This document shows, in pieces, positions 25,650 to 34,294 of a stretch of 34,294 nt of DNA; positions within the stretch are counted from its first letter, which is position 1, and the number at the start of each line of letters is the position of its first letter. The stretch is from Chloroflexota bacterium (GTDB lineage Bacteria > Chloroflexota > Anaerolineae > J036 > Brachytrichaceae), in the NCBI GenBank assembly GCA_018969115.1, contig JAGWYZ010000012.1, positions 1-34,294 on the forward strand, given 5' to 3'. The notes below the pieces were generated by a model. That model made no database searches. It worked only from the letters and a program-made list of their open reading frames with translations, and was not told the origin of the DNA. The position numbers and the translations under genes are program-made.

Positions 25650-26921
25650 TTATTCTTCAACTTTGCGCACGCGGTAATTGCTGCCACTGCTGATCTTGTC
25701 GCCTTCGAAATCTTGGGCGTTGAGATCGCTACCGACTTGCACATTGCGACCAATAATCATGCCTGGGGGGACATGTGTATTTTTGCCGACGACGGTAATG
25801 CCACGAGTGAGGCCGATGCTGGGGTTGGTGGCATAGTCATTGCCGTGTCCAACGTGGGCATCGCGTCCAATCGTGACCCGTTTATCGATAATAGAATGAT
25901 CGACCACTGCGCCTGGGGCAATGACGCTATCGGTGAGAATGACGCTGTGACGCACGATGGCTCCACGCCCTACCCTAACACCGGGTGACAACACCGAATA
26001 TTCGACACTGCCCTCGATGACGCAGCCATCGGCCAGCAAACTGTGATTGACCACTGCACCGGTGCGAATATTTACGGGTGGACGTTCTTCGCTGCGGGTG
26101 TGAATAATCCATTCTCGGTCAATCAGATCGAGATCGGGTTTGTCTCCTAGCAGTTGCATGTGGGTTTCCCAATAGGCTTCGACTGTGCCGACATCGACCC
26201 AAAAATCACGGTAAGGGAATGCAAATACGCGATGATTTTCGCGTAGCATTTTGGGGATGATGTCGCCGCCAAAGTCTTTCTTTGAATTGGGGTCTTTGGC
26301 ATCTTCGGTCAACATGCGTCTGAGGATATCGTAGCTAAACACATAAATTCCCATCGAGGCCAGTGTACCCTTGGGTTGTTTGGGTTTTTCTTCAAACGAA
26401 GTGACCCGATTTTGTTCATCGGTCGCCAAAATGCCAAAACGATGGGCTTCTTCGATCGGTACTGGGCGGGTGGCGATGGTGATATCGGCTTCGTTTTGCT
26501 CGTGATAATCGATCAAAATCTGGTAATCCATTTTATAAATATGGTCACCAGCCAAGATTAATACATATTGGGGGTTGTAATTGACAATGAAGTCGAGGTT
26601 TTGATAGATCGCGTCAGCAGTGCCTTTATATTCAGTGACCCCCCCACGATAGCTTTGATAGGGGTGGAGCGCATAGGCCCCGCTGTTCATACGGTCGAGA
26701 TCCCACGGACCACCGCTGCGAATATGATCGGTGAGTGAACGGGGTAAATATTGGGTAAGAATGCCGACAGTAGTGATGTCACTATTGACGCAGTTGGACA
26801 AGGTGAAATCGATAATGCGATATTTGCCAGCAAACGGGACAGCAGGTTTAGCCCGTAATTGCGAGAGTACCCCGAGCCGTTTTCCTTGCCCACCGGCCAT
26901 AATCATTGCTACGGTTTTCAT
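25650..26921 (-). CDS. glgC: Glucose-1-phosphate adenylyltransferase
   Basis: [71 protein letters not shown]. Confidence 0.95.
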   Translation of the reverse strand: MKTVAMIMAGGQGKRLGVLSQLRAKPAVPFAGKYRIIDFTLSNCVNSDITTVGILTQYLPRSLTDHIRSGGPWDLDRMNSGAYALHPYQSYRGGVTEYKGTADAIYQNLDFIVNYNPQYVLILAGDHIYKMDYQILIDYHEQNEADITIATRPVPIEEAHRFGILATDEQNRVTSFEEKPKQPKGTLASMGIYVFSYDILRRMLTEDAKDPNSKKDFGGDIIPKMLRENHRVFAFPYRDFWVDVGTVEAYWETHMQLLGDKPDLDLIDREWIIHTRSEERPPVNIRTGAVVNHSLLADGCVIEGSVEYSVLSPGVRVGRGAIVRHSVILTDSVIAPGAVVDHSIIDKRVTIGRDAHVGHGNDYATNPSIGLTRGITVVGKNTHVPPGMIIGRNVQVGSDLNAQDFEGDKISSGSNYRVRKVEE

Positions 26922-27095
26922 AGTATTTTTTCCTTTCTACTTTCTAGTGCGTTGAATCTTACCATTATGTAGTCTTTTTTTACTAGGCGTTTTCAGATGC
27001 CTTTTCAAGAATAGCACAAATTCCGAAAAGATGAAGGGCCGATTTCACGATCTCTCCGCAAGGGGCCAGATTACTGGCCTACGCTAAGATTTGAG

Positions 27096-29546
27096 CTAGT
27101 TTGAGGTCTCTCGATTTACCTCACGCCCTTTACCGGCCTGTTTACTGGCTGCGCCAACAAAGCCCATTTGCTGCAATTCTTCCATCAGCCGTGCAGCGCG
27201 TGGGTAGCCGATGCGCAATTTGCGTTGTAACAATGAAGTGCTGACGCTGCCCGAAGTGCGAATGATCTCCATCGCTTTTTCGATCAAGTCGTCGTCACCG
27301 TCTTCAGCTTCATCTCTGTCGGCACTCCGTCCGCCGCGCCTAGTCTTGCCGCCGCCACGGGTCAACTCAGAGGTGATTTCGCCTACCATCGATTCCCAAG
27401 GTGCGGTTGCTGTGGTAACTAATGCCCCCAATTCGGGCGGGTTGGCTTGCTGTAGCACAGTGCTGCCCATTTCGTTCTCCCACCATGCCAATATGTTATC
27501 CATCTCTTTGTCGCTGACAAAACAGCCTTGTACGCGCATAGGCGTGCCAGCTTCGGGGTTGAGGAATAACATATCACCACGCCCGAGCAATTGCTCGGCC
27601 CCAACTTGATCGAGAATGACCCGTGAGTCGATGGAGGAGGCCACCGAGAACGAAATACGCGCCGGAAAGTTGGCCTTGATCAAGCCTGTTACCACATCGA
27701 CACTTGGGCGCTGGGTGGCGACGACCAAATGGATGCCGGTTGCGCGTGCCATTTGCGCCAAACGACATAGCGTCTTCTCGGTTTCGACTGGCGTTTGCAG
27801 CATCAAATCAGCCAATTCGTCGATCAACACCACCATGCGGGGTAGTTTTTCAGGTGTGGGTAGGTTGCTGGGGCGAGCCAGTTGGTTGCTTTTTAGCTCA
27901 TGTTCAATACTGGCGTTGTAATCGGCAATATTGCGTGCGCCAGTGGTGGCAAATCGTTGATATCGTCGATCCATCTCACGAGTGACCCAACGTAACACAC
28001 CCGGAATACGCTCATGATCGCTTTCGGGTTTGCCAAGTACATGTGGCAGGCTGGCAAAGCGCGTCAATTCCACCCGCTTGGGGTCAATCAAGATCAATTT
28101 CAAATCTTCGGGTCGATTATTCATCGCCAAACAGGTGATAAGGGCGCTCATGCATACGCTTTTGCCAGAGCCGGTGGTGCCAGCAATCAGCACATGTGGC
28201 ATACGCCCTAGATCGGCGGCAATATTTTGACCTGACACATCTTGTCCTAATGCCATCGCCAGTGGGGCATTTATTTTCTGAAAGGCCTCGCTCTCCATCA
28301 CCCCGCGCAGGTCAACGGTGCTGATGCTGGGGTTGGGCACCTCGATGCCGACCAAGTGTTTGCCCGGGATGGGGGCTTCGATACGCAAAGACGAGGCCGA
28401 TAGTGCTAGGGCAAAATCATTATGTAAAGCCGCGATTTGCCCAACCCGAATTTTTTGTTGGCGCATTTCACCATTGGGTCCTAGGCGCTCGATATAGCCC
28501 GGCTCGACCCCAAATTGGGTGACGGCAGGGCCGCGCCGCATTTCGAGCACTGTACCCACCAAACCAAAATGGCGTAATGTCTGCTCAATGACCCGCGCTT
28601 GTTGGTCGATATCGGCGGTGTTGATTTTATTGTTTTTGCTGAGCGCCAGCAAACTCAGTGGTGGCAAATTATCGGAGCGTGGTGGGCGCGTTGGCATGGC
28701 TAGCTGAGGCTTTTGGGTGGCCTTGCTCATGGCTTTTTTTGTGTTTGGTTTAAGTGGCACAACGGGCGGTTCGGGCAGCGGGTGCGCAATGGTTGGCTTA
28801 GGTTCGCTCAGTTTGGGCTTGGGTTGGGCTTTAAGGCTGGGTTTGGGGTTTTCGGGCGCTGGCTGTGGGGGGATGGGAATTGTAGACAGTTTAATTTTGG
28901 GGGCAATTGTCCGTTGCTTTTCAGGCAGCGATGGTACAGATACTTCTTTGTTTGTCTGTGGTTGATTACGGTTTAGACGTGCACGAATTAAAACCGCCAA
29001 TAATGGAAACATGAAGATGGCTGCTGGGATGAGTATTAGCCCTAACCAAATGAACACCGTTAGCCACTTTGCCCACTCCTCATCGCCAATCACCCAGCGC
29101 CGCAAGAGCGTGGTGAGCACCCAACCAACGGCCCCGCCTGCTTGGCCGGTGGTTGCCATCAGGGCGGCGCTTTGGCTACCTGCCAACGCCGCATTAAACG
29201 CATGTAAAAACCCGAGCAAGGCGCAAAAACCAATTTCGGCCATAATGACCCGCCGCCACAGGTGTGCGCCGCTGTGAATGGGGGTGTTGAGGGCGATGGG
29301 CACGCCGATGCCGATAATGAGCAAACAAAATATATAGACTCCTGTGCCAAATGCGCGGCGCAAGAACCCAGCGATACTACCAATCAGCCCGCCCGTGTTT
29401 AAGCCCAATACGGTGAGCATCAGCACCGCCCCAATAAAAATGAGGAATAAGCCAAAGCCATCACGCCAAAGCCAGCGGCTGCGGAGTATTGGCAGGCGTG
29501 GGATAGACTGTAGCAATTGCCGAAAAAATGCGCTAAACCGAGACAT
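27096..29546 (-). CDS. ftsK: DNA translocase FtsK/SpoIIIE
   Basis: N-terminal transmembrane segments, Pro-rich linker, Walker A IAGTTGSGKSVCMSALI, VVLIDELADLM, C-terminal gamma-type winged helix. Confidence 0.93.
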   Translation of the reverse strand: MSRFSAFFRQLLQSIPRLPILRSRWLWRDGFGLFLIFIGAVLMLTVLGLNTGGLIGSIAGFLRRAFGTGVYIFCLLIIGIGVPIALNTPIHSGAHLWRRVIMAEIGFCALLGFLHAFNAALAGSQSAALMATTGQAGGAVGWVLTTLLRRWVIGDEEWAKWLTVFIWLGLILIPAAIFMFPLLAVLIRARLNRNQPQTNKEVSVPSLPEKQRTIAPKIKLSTIPIPPQPAPENPKPSLKAQPKPKLSEPKPTIAHPLPEPPVVPLKPNTKKAMSKATQKPQLAMPTRPPRSDNLPPLSLLALSKNNKINTADIDQQARVIEQTLRHFGLVGTVLEMRRGPAVTQFGVEPGYIERLGPNGEMRQQKIRVGQIAALHNDFALALSASSLRIEAPIPGKHLVGIEVPNPSISTVDLRGVMESEAFQKINAPLAMALGQDVSGQNIAADLGRMPHVLIAGTTGSGKSVCMSALITCLAMNNRPEDLKLILIDPKRVELTRFASLPHVLGKPESDHERIPGVLRWVTREMDRRYQRFATTGARNIADYNASIEHELKSNQLARPSNLPTPEKLPRMVVLIDELADLMLQTPVETEKTLCRLAQMARATGIHLVVATQRPSVDVVTGLIKANFPARISFSVASSIDSRVILDQVGAEQLLGRGDMLFLNPEAGTPMRVQGCFVSDKEMDNILAWWENEMGSTVLQQANPPELGALVTTATAPWESMVGEITSELTRGGGKTRRGGRSADRDEAEDGDDDLIEKAMEIIRTSGSVSTSLLQRKLRIGYPRAARLMEELQQMGFVGAASKQAGKGREVNRETSN

Positions 29547-29649
29547 TGGTTTTATGATTGTACTGGGTTTACGATATTAAGATATGATCTCAAAATGGGG
29601 TAAGTAAATCAAGTTTGCGTCAAAGTCACTATAGATCAACTTTCTAAAA

Positions 29650-29706
29650 GATGAAGTGTGGATTTCATCATACCCTTGCTAAGCGTATGGTGAAATCCGC
29701 ACTATC
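29650..29706. repeat. Variable-core palindrome family member (diverged)
   Basis: GATGAAGTGTGGATTTCATCATAC...GTATGGTGAAATCCGCACTATC, centred on CTT-GCT-AAG; flank TAAAAGATGAAGTG as in other copies. Confidence 0.65.
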
Positions 29707-29717
29707 ATTAGCATACT

Positions 29718-30698
29718 ATGAACAAAGGTCTCACTGATATTTCGGGCCTACAGGTAGGCCATTGGACGAACAAAGAAGGCGGCACCGGCTGTACGGCCAT
29801 CTTATGCCCACCCGAAGGTGCGGTGTGTGGGGTTGATGTGCGCGGCGGTGCACCCGGCACCCGCGAAACTGATTTGCTGCGCCCCGAATGCAGCGTCGAA
29901 AAAGTTCATGCCATTATGTTGGCGGGTGGCAGCGCCTTTGGGTTGGCGGCAGCAGATGGGGCGATGCGTTGGCTCGAAGAGCACGGGCGTGGTTATGATG
30001 TTGGTGTCGCTAAGGTTCCGATTGTGCCAGCGGCCATTTTGTTTGATTTACCGATGATTACGCCCAAGGCCCGCCCTGATGCCGCCGCTGGTTATGCCGC
30101 CTGCCAAGCCGCAAGTGATGCGGCTGTGGTCAACGGCACGATTGGCGCAGGCACTGGGGCGACAGTTGGCAAAATATTGGGGTTGCGTCAGGCCACCAAA
30201 GGTGGCATTGGCAGTGCAAGCAAACATATTACCAATGGCATTGTGGTGTCGGCATTGGTGGCGCTGAATGCCTTTGGCGCGGTGATTGACCCTAAAACTG
30301 GCGAGATCATCGCTGGCCCGCGTAAACCTATCGGCAAAGGCTTTGTTGATCCGGTCGAGGCGGCTCAAGGTTTTATTGGGCAGACCATCGCCCGCGCCCG
30401 CGAAGCGTGGAGCGAACGGGCTAACACCACGCTTGCCGTGGTTGCCACCAATGTCATCTTGACGAAAGCCCAAGCGACCAAAGTGGCGCAAATGGCGCAT
30501 GATGGCCTCGCCCGCACCATCCGCCCGATTCATACTTTGTTTGATGGCGATGTGGTGTTTGCGTTGTCGCATGGCGATAAAAAAGCCGATGTCAGCCTCA
30601 TTGGTGCATTGGCTGCCGATGTTTTGGCCGAGGCTGTGATCAACGCTGTTCAATCTGCCACCGGCCTCGGCGGTGTGCCAGCCATGAAGGAATTGTAA
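29718..30698 (+). CDS. P1 (DmpA/S58) family peptidase
   Basis: ISGLQVGHWTNKEGGTGCTAILCPPEGAVCGVDVRGGAPGTRETDLL; GGSAFGLAAADG; GTGATVGKILG. Confidence 0.92.
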   Translation: MNKGLTDISGLQVGHWTNKEGGTGCTAILCPPEGAVCGVDVRGGAPGTRETDLLRPECSVEKVHAIMLAGGSAFGLAAADGAMRWLEEHGRGYDVGVAKVPIVPAAILFDLPMITPKARPDAAAGYAACQAASDAAVVNGTIGAGTGATVGKILGLRQATKGGIGSASKHITNGIVVSALVALNAFGAVIDPKTGEIIAGPRKPIGKGFVDPVEAAQGFIGQTIARAREAWSERANTTLAVVATNVILTKAQATKVAQMAHDGLARTIRPIHTLFDGDVVFALSHGDKKADVSLIGALAADVLAEAVINAVQSATGLGGVPAMKEL

Positions 30699-30701
30699 GT
30701 A

Positions 30702-30752
30702 GAAAGTGCTGAGTGCTGAGTGCTAAGTTGCTACTCAGGACTCAGCACTTTC
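30702..30752. repeat. Short-tandem-repeat hairpin (GTGCTGA word)
   Basis: GAAAGTGCTGAGTGCTGAGTGCTAAG / CTACTCAGGACTCAGCACTTTC. Confidence 0.85.
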
Positions 30753-31651
30753 ATCGTTGCGCCGTCGTTGTCACAGATCACGCCCATGACTTCGGGGCCA
30801 AAATAACCGAGGGCTTTGACTAGGGCTTGACGAATGGTGCGGCTGGCATCGCCACCGTGAATGATGCTGTAGTAGCCGAGGCCACTTAGGGCACGGGCTT
30901 GCATGGCTGCGCCATTTGCTTGTAGCAAAGGCAAAATGGGGTCATCGTCGGCATCGGCTTGGCTTTGGGCGGGGGCCGATTCGGCCCGCAGTTTGGCTAA
31001 GGCTTGGGCAAAGGCATTGAACTCACGGCGTTCAGCGGCGTTAAATAATTGATTGGCGGCGGCAAAGGCGGCTTCGCGGTTGATGTTGGCTTTGGCTTGC
31101 CACAGGGTGCGGCGTTGCTGCAATTCATAGTCTTCGGGCAAGCCATCGGGTGGCATCGGCATGACCAAAATCCACACCCATGCATTGTCATCATCGATAA
31201 AGTCGATGGGCACATGTCGTCGTAAACGGCCTGTGCCGTCTACCGCCACCAAACCGCCATTCTGATACGCCTGAACTTCACAAGCATGGGCTGGTAAATT
31301 GAGTGCATCGGGTATGGTGTCGGGATCGATGGTAACTGAGCCGTAAAATGGCGATAACACTTGCGCAACGGCAAGGCTGTGCATGGCATCTGAGCCATAG
31401 CCCATTGCGGCTGGCAAGCCCGATTCAATTTCAAGTTCGCCTGAAGGTTGCAGGTTGTAATGGGCAAAAAAGCGTTGTGCTTGTTCATTTGTCCAATCGG
31501 CCCGCCCGCCCGAAGCGATGAATTCATAGGCCGGTTGCGCCGTCAAGTCGATGCGTGGGCCTTGCAATGCCACGCCAATTTCGCACCACTCGCCATCGAT
31601 AGGTGCAAGGCCGAGAAATAAACAAGCAGGAACTTGGAGATGAATTTTCAT
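30731..31651 (-). CDS. GHMP-kinase-like, beta-ribofuranosylaminobenzene 5'-phosphate synthase-family protein
   Basis: ESGLPAAMGYGSDAMHSLAVAQ (GHMP-like Gly-rich motif), HACEVQAYQNGGLVAVDG. Start MKIHLQVP at 31651. Confidence 0.7.
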   Translation of the reverse strand: MKIHLQVPACLFLGLAPIDGEWCEIGVALQGPRIDLTAQPAYEFIASGGRADWTNEQAQRFFAHYNLQPSGELEIESGLPAAMGYGSDAMHSLAVAQVLSPFYGSVTIDPDTIPDALNLPAHACEVQAYQNGGLVAVDGTGRLRRHVPIDFIDDDNAWVWILVMPMPPDGLPEDYELQQRRTLWQAKANINREAAFAAANQLFNAAERREFNAFAQALAKLRAESAPAQSQADADDDPILPLLQANGAAMQARALSGLGYYSIIHGGDASRTIRQALVKALGYFGPEVMGVICDNDGATMKVLSPE

Positions 31652-31857
31652 AGGAGGAGACTGCTTTTGGGGCGGCAATTAAAGTTTGGCCGAGTGGGGG
31701 TATTATATTCGTGGTTCTGTTGGATTCTGTGGCGGGTATATTAAATCCTAAAAATGTATCCTGAGTTTATCGAAAGACAAGATGCGTTTTATACAATTTT
31801 GAAATTTATTCTTGCCCCTTACAAATTTTCGTTGAGTCTAAACAAAAGTGTTAATTT

Positions 31858-31889
31858 TTAACACAAATTTAACTCAATGCAGGTATAAC
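31858..31889 (+). promoter_or_regulatory. Possible Pho-box-like direct repeats plus -10 ahead of pstC
   Basis: TTAACA-N5-TTAACT (11-bp period) at 31858-31874, then TATAAC at 31884; pstC ATG at 31902. Confidence 0.35.
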
Positions 31890-31901
31890 TGACCTAACGA
31901 T

Positions 31902-32822
31902 ATGACCGCAACGAAACACCCCAACAGCCTAAAACGCAAAACCCGTTTGGGCGAAAAACTAATTCAAGCTTTTTTCTTTTTTTGTGGTTTTGTTTCTATC
32001 TTTACGACGATTGGCATTGTGGTGGCACTTGGTTCACAGGCGCTGCGCTTTTTTGGCGAGCCTAGCATCAACCTGATTGAGTTAATTACTACCACTAATT
32101 GGTCGCCTAATATTGGCGAGATTGGTATTTGGCCATTGGTGACATCGACGCTCATCACGACTTTTCTGGCGCTTTTGGTGGCGATTCCGTTAGGGTTGGC
32201 GGCTGCCATTTATCTAAGCGAATATGCTACGCCCAAGGTGCGTAATACGCTTAAACCCGTTCTTGAGATTTTGGCGGGGGTGCCAACGGTGGTGTATGGT
32301 TATTTTGCTTTAACCTTTATGACCCCGTTATTACGCCTCATTTTCGGCAGCGATGTGGTCAAAATTTACAATATGGCTTCGGCGGGGTTGGTGTGTGGGG
32401 TGATGATTATCCCGTTGATCTGCTCGATGAGCGAAGACGCCCTACGTGCTGTGCCGCGTAGCCTGCGCGAAGGCTCGTTTGGCTTGGGCGCAACCAAGCT
32501 AGAGACCAGCCTCAGGGTGGTGTTGCCCGCCGCGTTGTCGGGTGTCATCGCTGCTATTGTGGTGGGCACATCTCGCGCCATCGGTGAGACGATGATTATG
32601 GCGACAGCGGCAGGGGCTGGCCCTAATTTCACCTTTAACCCATTCGAGAGTGCCGAAACGATGGCTGGGCATATTGTGCGCATCAGCGGTGGTGATGTTG
32701 ATTACAACAGTATCGACTACACCAGCATTTTTATCGTTGGCCTTACCTTGTTTTTAATGACCTTAGCCCTCAATTTTCTCAGCCGTTATTTTGTAAATAA
32801 GTATCGTGAAGTTTATGAATAA
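31902..32822 (+). CDS. pstC: Phosphate ABC transporter permease PstC
   Basis: IPLGLAAAIYLSEYATPKVRNTLKPVLEILAGVPTVVYGYFALTFMTPLLR; EDALRAVPRSLREGSFGLGATKLETSLRVVLPAALSGVIAAIVVGTSRAIGET. Confidence 0.9.
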   Translation: MTATKHPNSLKRKTRLGEKLIQAFFFFCGFVSIFTTIGIVVALGSQALRFFGEPSINLIELITTTNWSPNIGEIGIWPLVTSTLITTFLALLVAIPLGLAAAIYLSEYATPKVRNTLKPVLEILAGVPTVVYGYFALTFMTPLLRLIFGSDVVKIYNMASAGLVCGVMIIPLICSMSEDALRAVPRSLREGSFGLGATKLETSLRVVLPAALSGVIAAIVVGTSRAIGETMIMATAAGAGPNFTFNPFESAETMAGHIVRISGGDVDYNSIDYTSIFIVGLTLFLMTLALNFLSRYFVNKYREVYE

Positions 32823-32880
32823 GGATAAAGGATAAAGGATGAAGGTTGATGACTTTCTCATCTTTCATCCTTTACTTCTA
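32819..32880. repeat. Short-tandem-repeat hairpin (AAGGATA word)
   Basis: TAAGGATAAAGGATAAAGGATGAAGG ... CTCATCTTTCATCCTTTACTTCT, between pstC stop and pstA start. Confidence 0.8.
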
Positions 32881-32890
32881 ACTCTTAAAA

Positions 32891-34135
32891 ATGCAAAGCA
32901 ACATTATTCCCCGTAAACGCAATGCCAAAATTGGGCAAGCGATCATGTTTTTATCCACAGCCTTTGCCTTGATTGCGCTGGTGGCTTTGCTGTTGAATGT
33001 CTTTAACAGTAGTTTTGGTAATGTGATTGTGCGGCGCGAGATCGAGCCGTCAGTATTGTCGCCAACGCCGTTAGAGCAACTAAGCCGTGACGAATTAGAT
33101 GCGCTGGTGAAGCGTATTGCCAATAGCGATGACTACGACGGGTTAACACGTGCTGCGTATCGTCGCTTGGATTCGGAGAAACCTTTTGCTGAGCGCAACA
33201 AAGCTGAAATTTTGGCGGTGATTAATGAGCGTTTGATTAGGGAAGAGACGATTGATAGCTTTACCTTGTGGCAAACGTTGTTTGACCGTGCGAGTATTAA
33301 TGCTGAATTGGCTAAACTAAATAATGCCAGTAAAGCAGGCACGCCTGAAGCTCGTACCGAATTTCGCTCATGGGTCAGTGCGCGTTTCTTTACCCAAACA
33401 ATGGGGTCAGTGGCTGAGCTTTCGGGTATTCGCACCGCCATTCTTGGCTCATTGGCAGTGATTGCCATCACGATGCTTGTGGCTTTGCCGATTGGAGTTG
33501 GGGCGGCCATCTATTTAGAAGAATATGCTAAGAAAAACCGTCTTAATGATTTGATACAAACCAACATCACTAATTTGGCGGGTGTGCCGTCGATTATTTA
33601 TGGCATGTTGGGCTTGTTTGTATTTGTGCGGGCGCTTGAGTCATTGACCAGTGGCGCGATTTTTGGCATTGCCGGTAATAATGGCCGCACCATTTTATCG
33701 GCTGGGCTAACGATGGCTTTGTTGGTATTGCCCATTATCATTATCAATGCTCAAGAAGCCATCCGCGCTGTGCCAAATTCGCTGCGTCAGGCTAGTTATG
33801 GGATTGGCGCAACCCAGTGGGAGACGATCCGCGATCATGTAATGCCAGCTGCTTTGCCGGGTATTTTGACGGGAACCATTTTGGCGATGAGCCGCGCCAT
33901 GGGTGAAACCGCCCCGATGGTGGTAGTGGGTGCGTCTACTTTTATTGTCAGCGATCCGACCGGCCCATTCTCAAAATTCACCACGTTGCCGATTCAAATT
34001 TATAACTGGACATCGCAACCAGATGAACAATTTCGTAATATTGCTGCTGCCGCCATTTTGGTGTTGCTCATCATCTTGCTCTCACTCAACATGATCGCCA
34101 TTTTGCTGCGCAATAAAATGAGGAACACAAACTAG
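32891..34135 (+). CDS. pstA: Phosphate ABC transporter permease PstA, with a long insert after TM1
   Basis: GIRTAILGSLAVIAITMLVALPIGVGAAIYLEEYAKKN, NITNLAGVPSIIYGMLGLFVFVRALE, QEAIRAVPNSLRQASYGIGATQWETI. Confidence 0.9.
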   Translation: MQSNIIPRKRNAKIGQAIMFLSTAFALIALVALLLNVFNSSFGNVIVRREIEPSVLSPTPLEQLSRDELDALVKRIANSDDYDGLTRAAYRRLDSEKPFAERNKAEILAVINERLIREETIDSFTLWQTLFDRASINAELAKLNNASKAGTPEARTEFRSWVSARFFTQTMGSVAELSGIRTAILGSLAVIAITMLVALPIGVGAAIYLEEYAKKNRLNDLIQTNITNLAGVPSIIYGMLGLFVFVRALESLTSGAIFGIAGNNGRTILSAGLTMALLVLPIIIINAQEAIRAVPNSLRQASYGIGATQWETIRDHVMPAALPGILTGTILAMSRAMGETAPMVVVGASTFIVSDPTGPFSKFTTLPIQIYNWTSQPDEQFRNIAAAAILVLLIILLSLNMIAILLRNKMRNTN

Positions 34136-34203
34136 GAGCCATGAGCTGTGAGCTGTGAGCCATGACTCACGAACAGTTTTAGCTCAAGGCTCAAGGCTCA
34201 CAG
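34136..34203. repeat. Short-tandem-repeat hairpin (GTGAGCT/GTGAGCC words)
   Basis: GAGCCATGAGCTGTGAGCTGTGAGCC ... AGCTCAAGGCTCAAGGCTCACAGC, directly after the pstA stop. Confidence 0.75.
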
Positions 34204-34218
34204 CCCATCGTAAAAAAC

Positions 34219-34294
34219 ATGCTATCAATCAACTCTCAATCAAAAACCGTAAATGCTGGCCCCAAGGTTCAGAAAATGTTGGCAGAGAATGCCA
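34219..34294 (+). CDS. 5' end of an ORF truncated by the window edge (pstB expected by synteny, not shown)
   Basis: ATG CTA TCA ATC AAC TCT CAA... open to the end of the window; no diagnostic motif visible. Confidence 0.3.
   Translation, partial: MLSINSQSKTVNAGPKVQKMLAENA

Overview
This 34.3 kb window looks like an ordinary housekeeping segment of a bacterial chromosome, plausibly Chloroflexota-like (an inference from gene content and style, not proven). I recognise about 23 intact protein-coding genes: glycosyltransferase, purB, D-threonine-aldolase-like, OB-fold protein, Trm112-like, trpA, flavin reductase, aminotransferase, nucleoside hydrolase, DnaJ-domain membrane protein, pgi, MliC/META lipoprotein, ABC exporter, FdtA/QdtA-like cupin, holin-like membrane protein, hexapeptide acyltransferase, DUF6155-like, YceI lipoprotein, NAD-epimerase, PxpC-like, HyuA-like, glgC, ftsK, P1-family peptidase, GHMP-like, pstC and pstA. 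There is also one decayed APC permease pseudogene. I saw no CRISPR array, rRNA, tRNA or phage module. The unusual content is between the genes. (1) A family of foldback elements (at least 6 copies) has conserved outer ends (GCCRAAATCACTAT...ATAGTGATTTYGGC) but a different core in each copy. The best copies are perfect palindromes with a 3-nt loop. (2) At least ten intergenic hairpins are built from short (about 7-nt) tandem repeats, a different word at nearly every locus, with the same word inverted on the other arm. They abut start/stop codons and in several cases encode the C-terminal residues of the neighbouring protein. (3) Several other dispersed inverted-repeat elements occur, one of which seems to have removed the start codon of a DUF6155-like gene. 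These repeat systems are the most interesting signal here. All coordinates were read by eye and may be off by a few nt.
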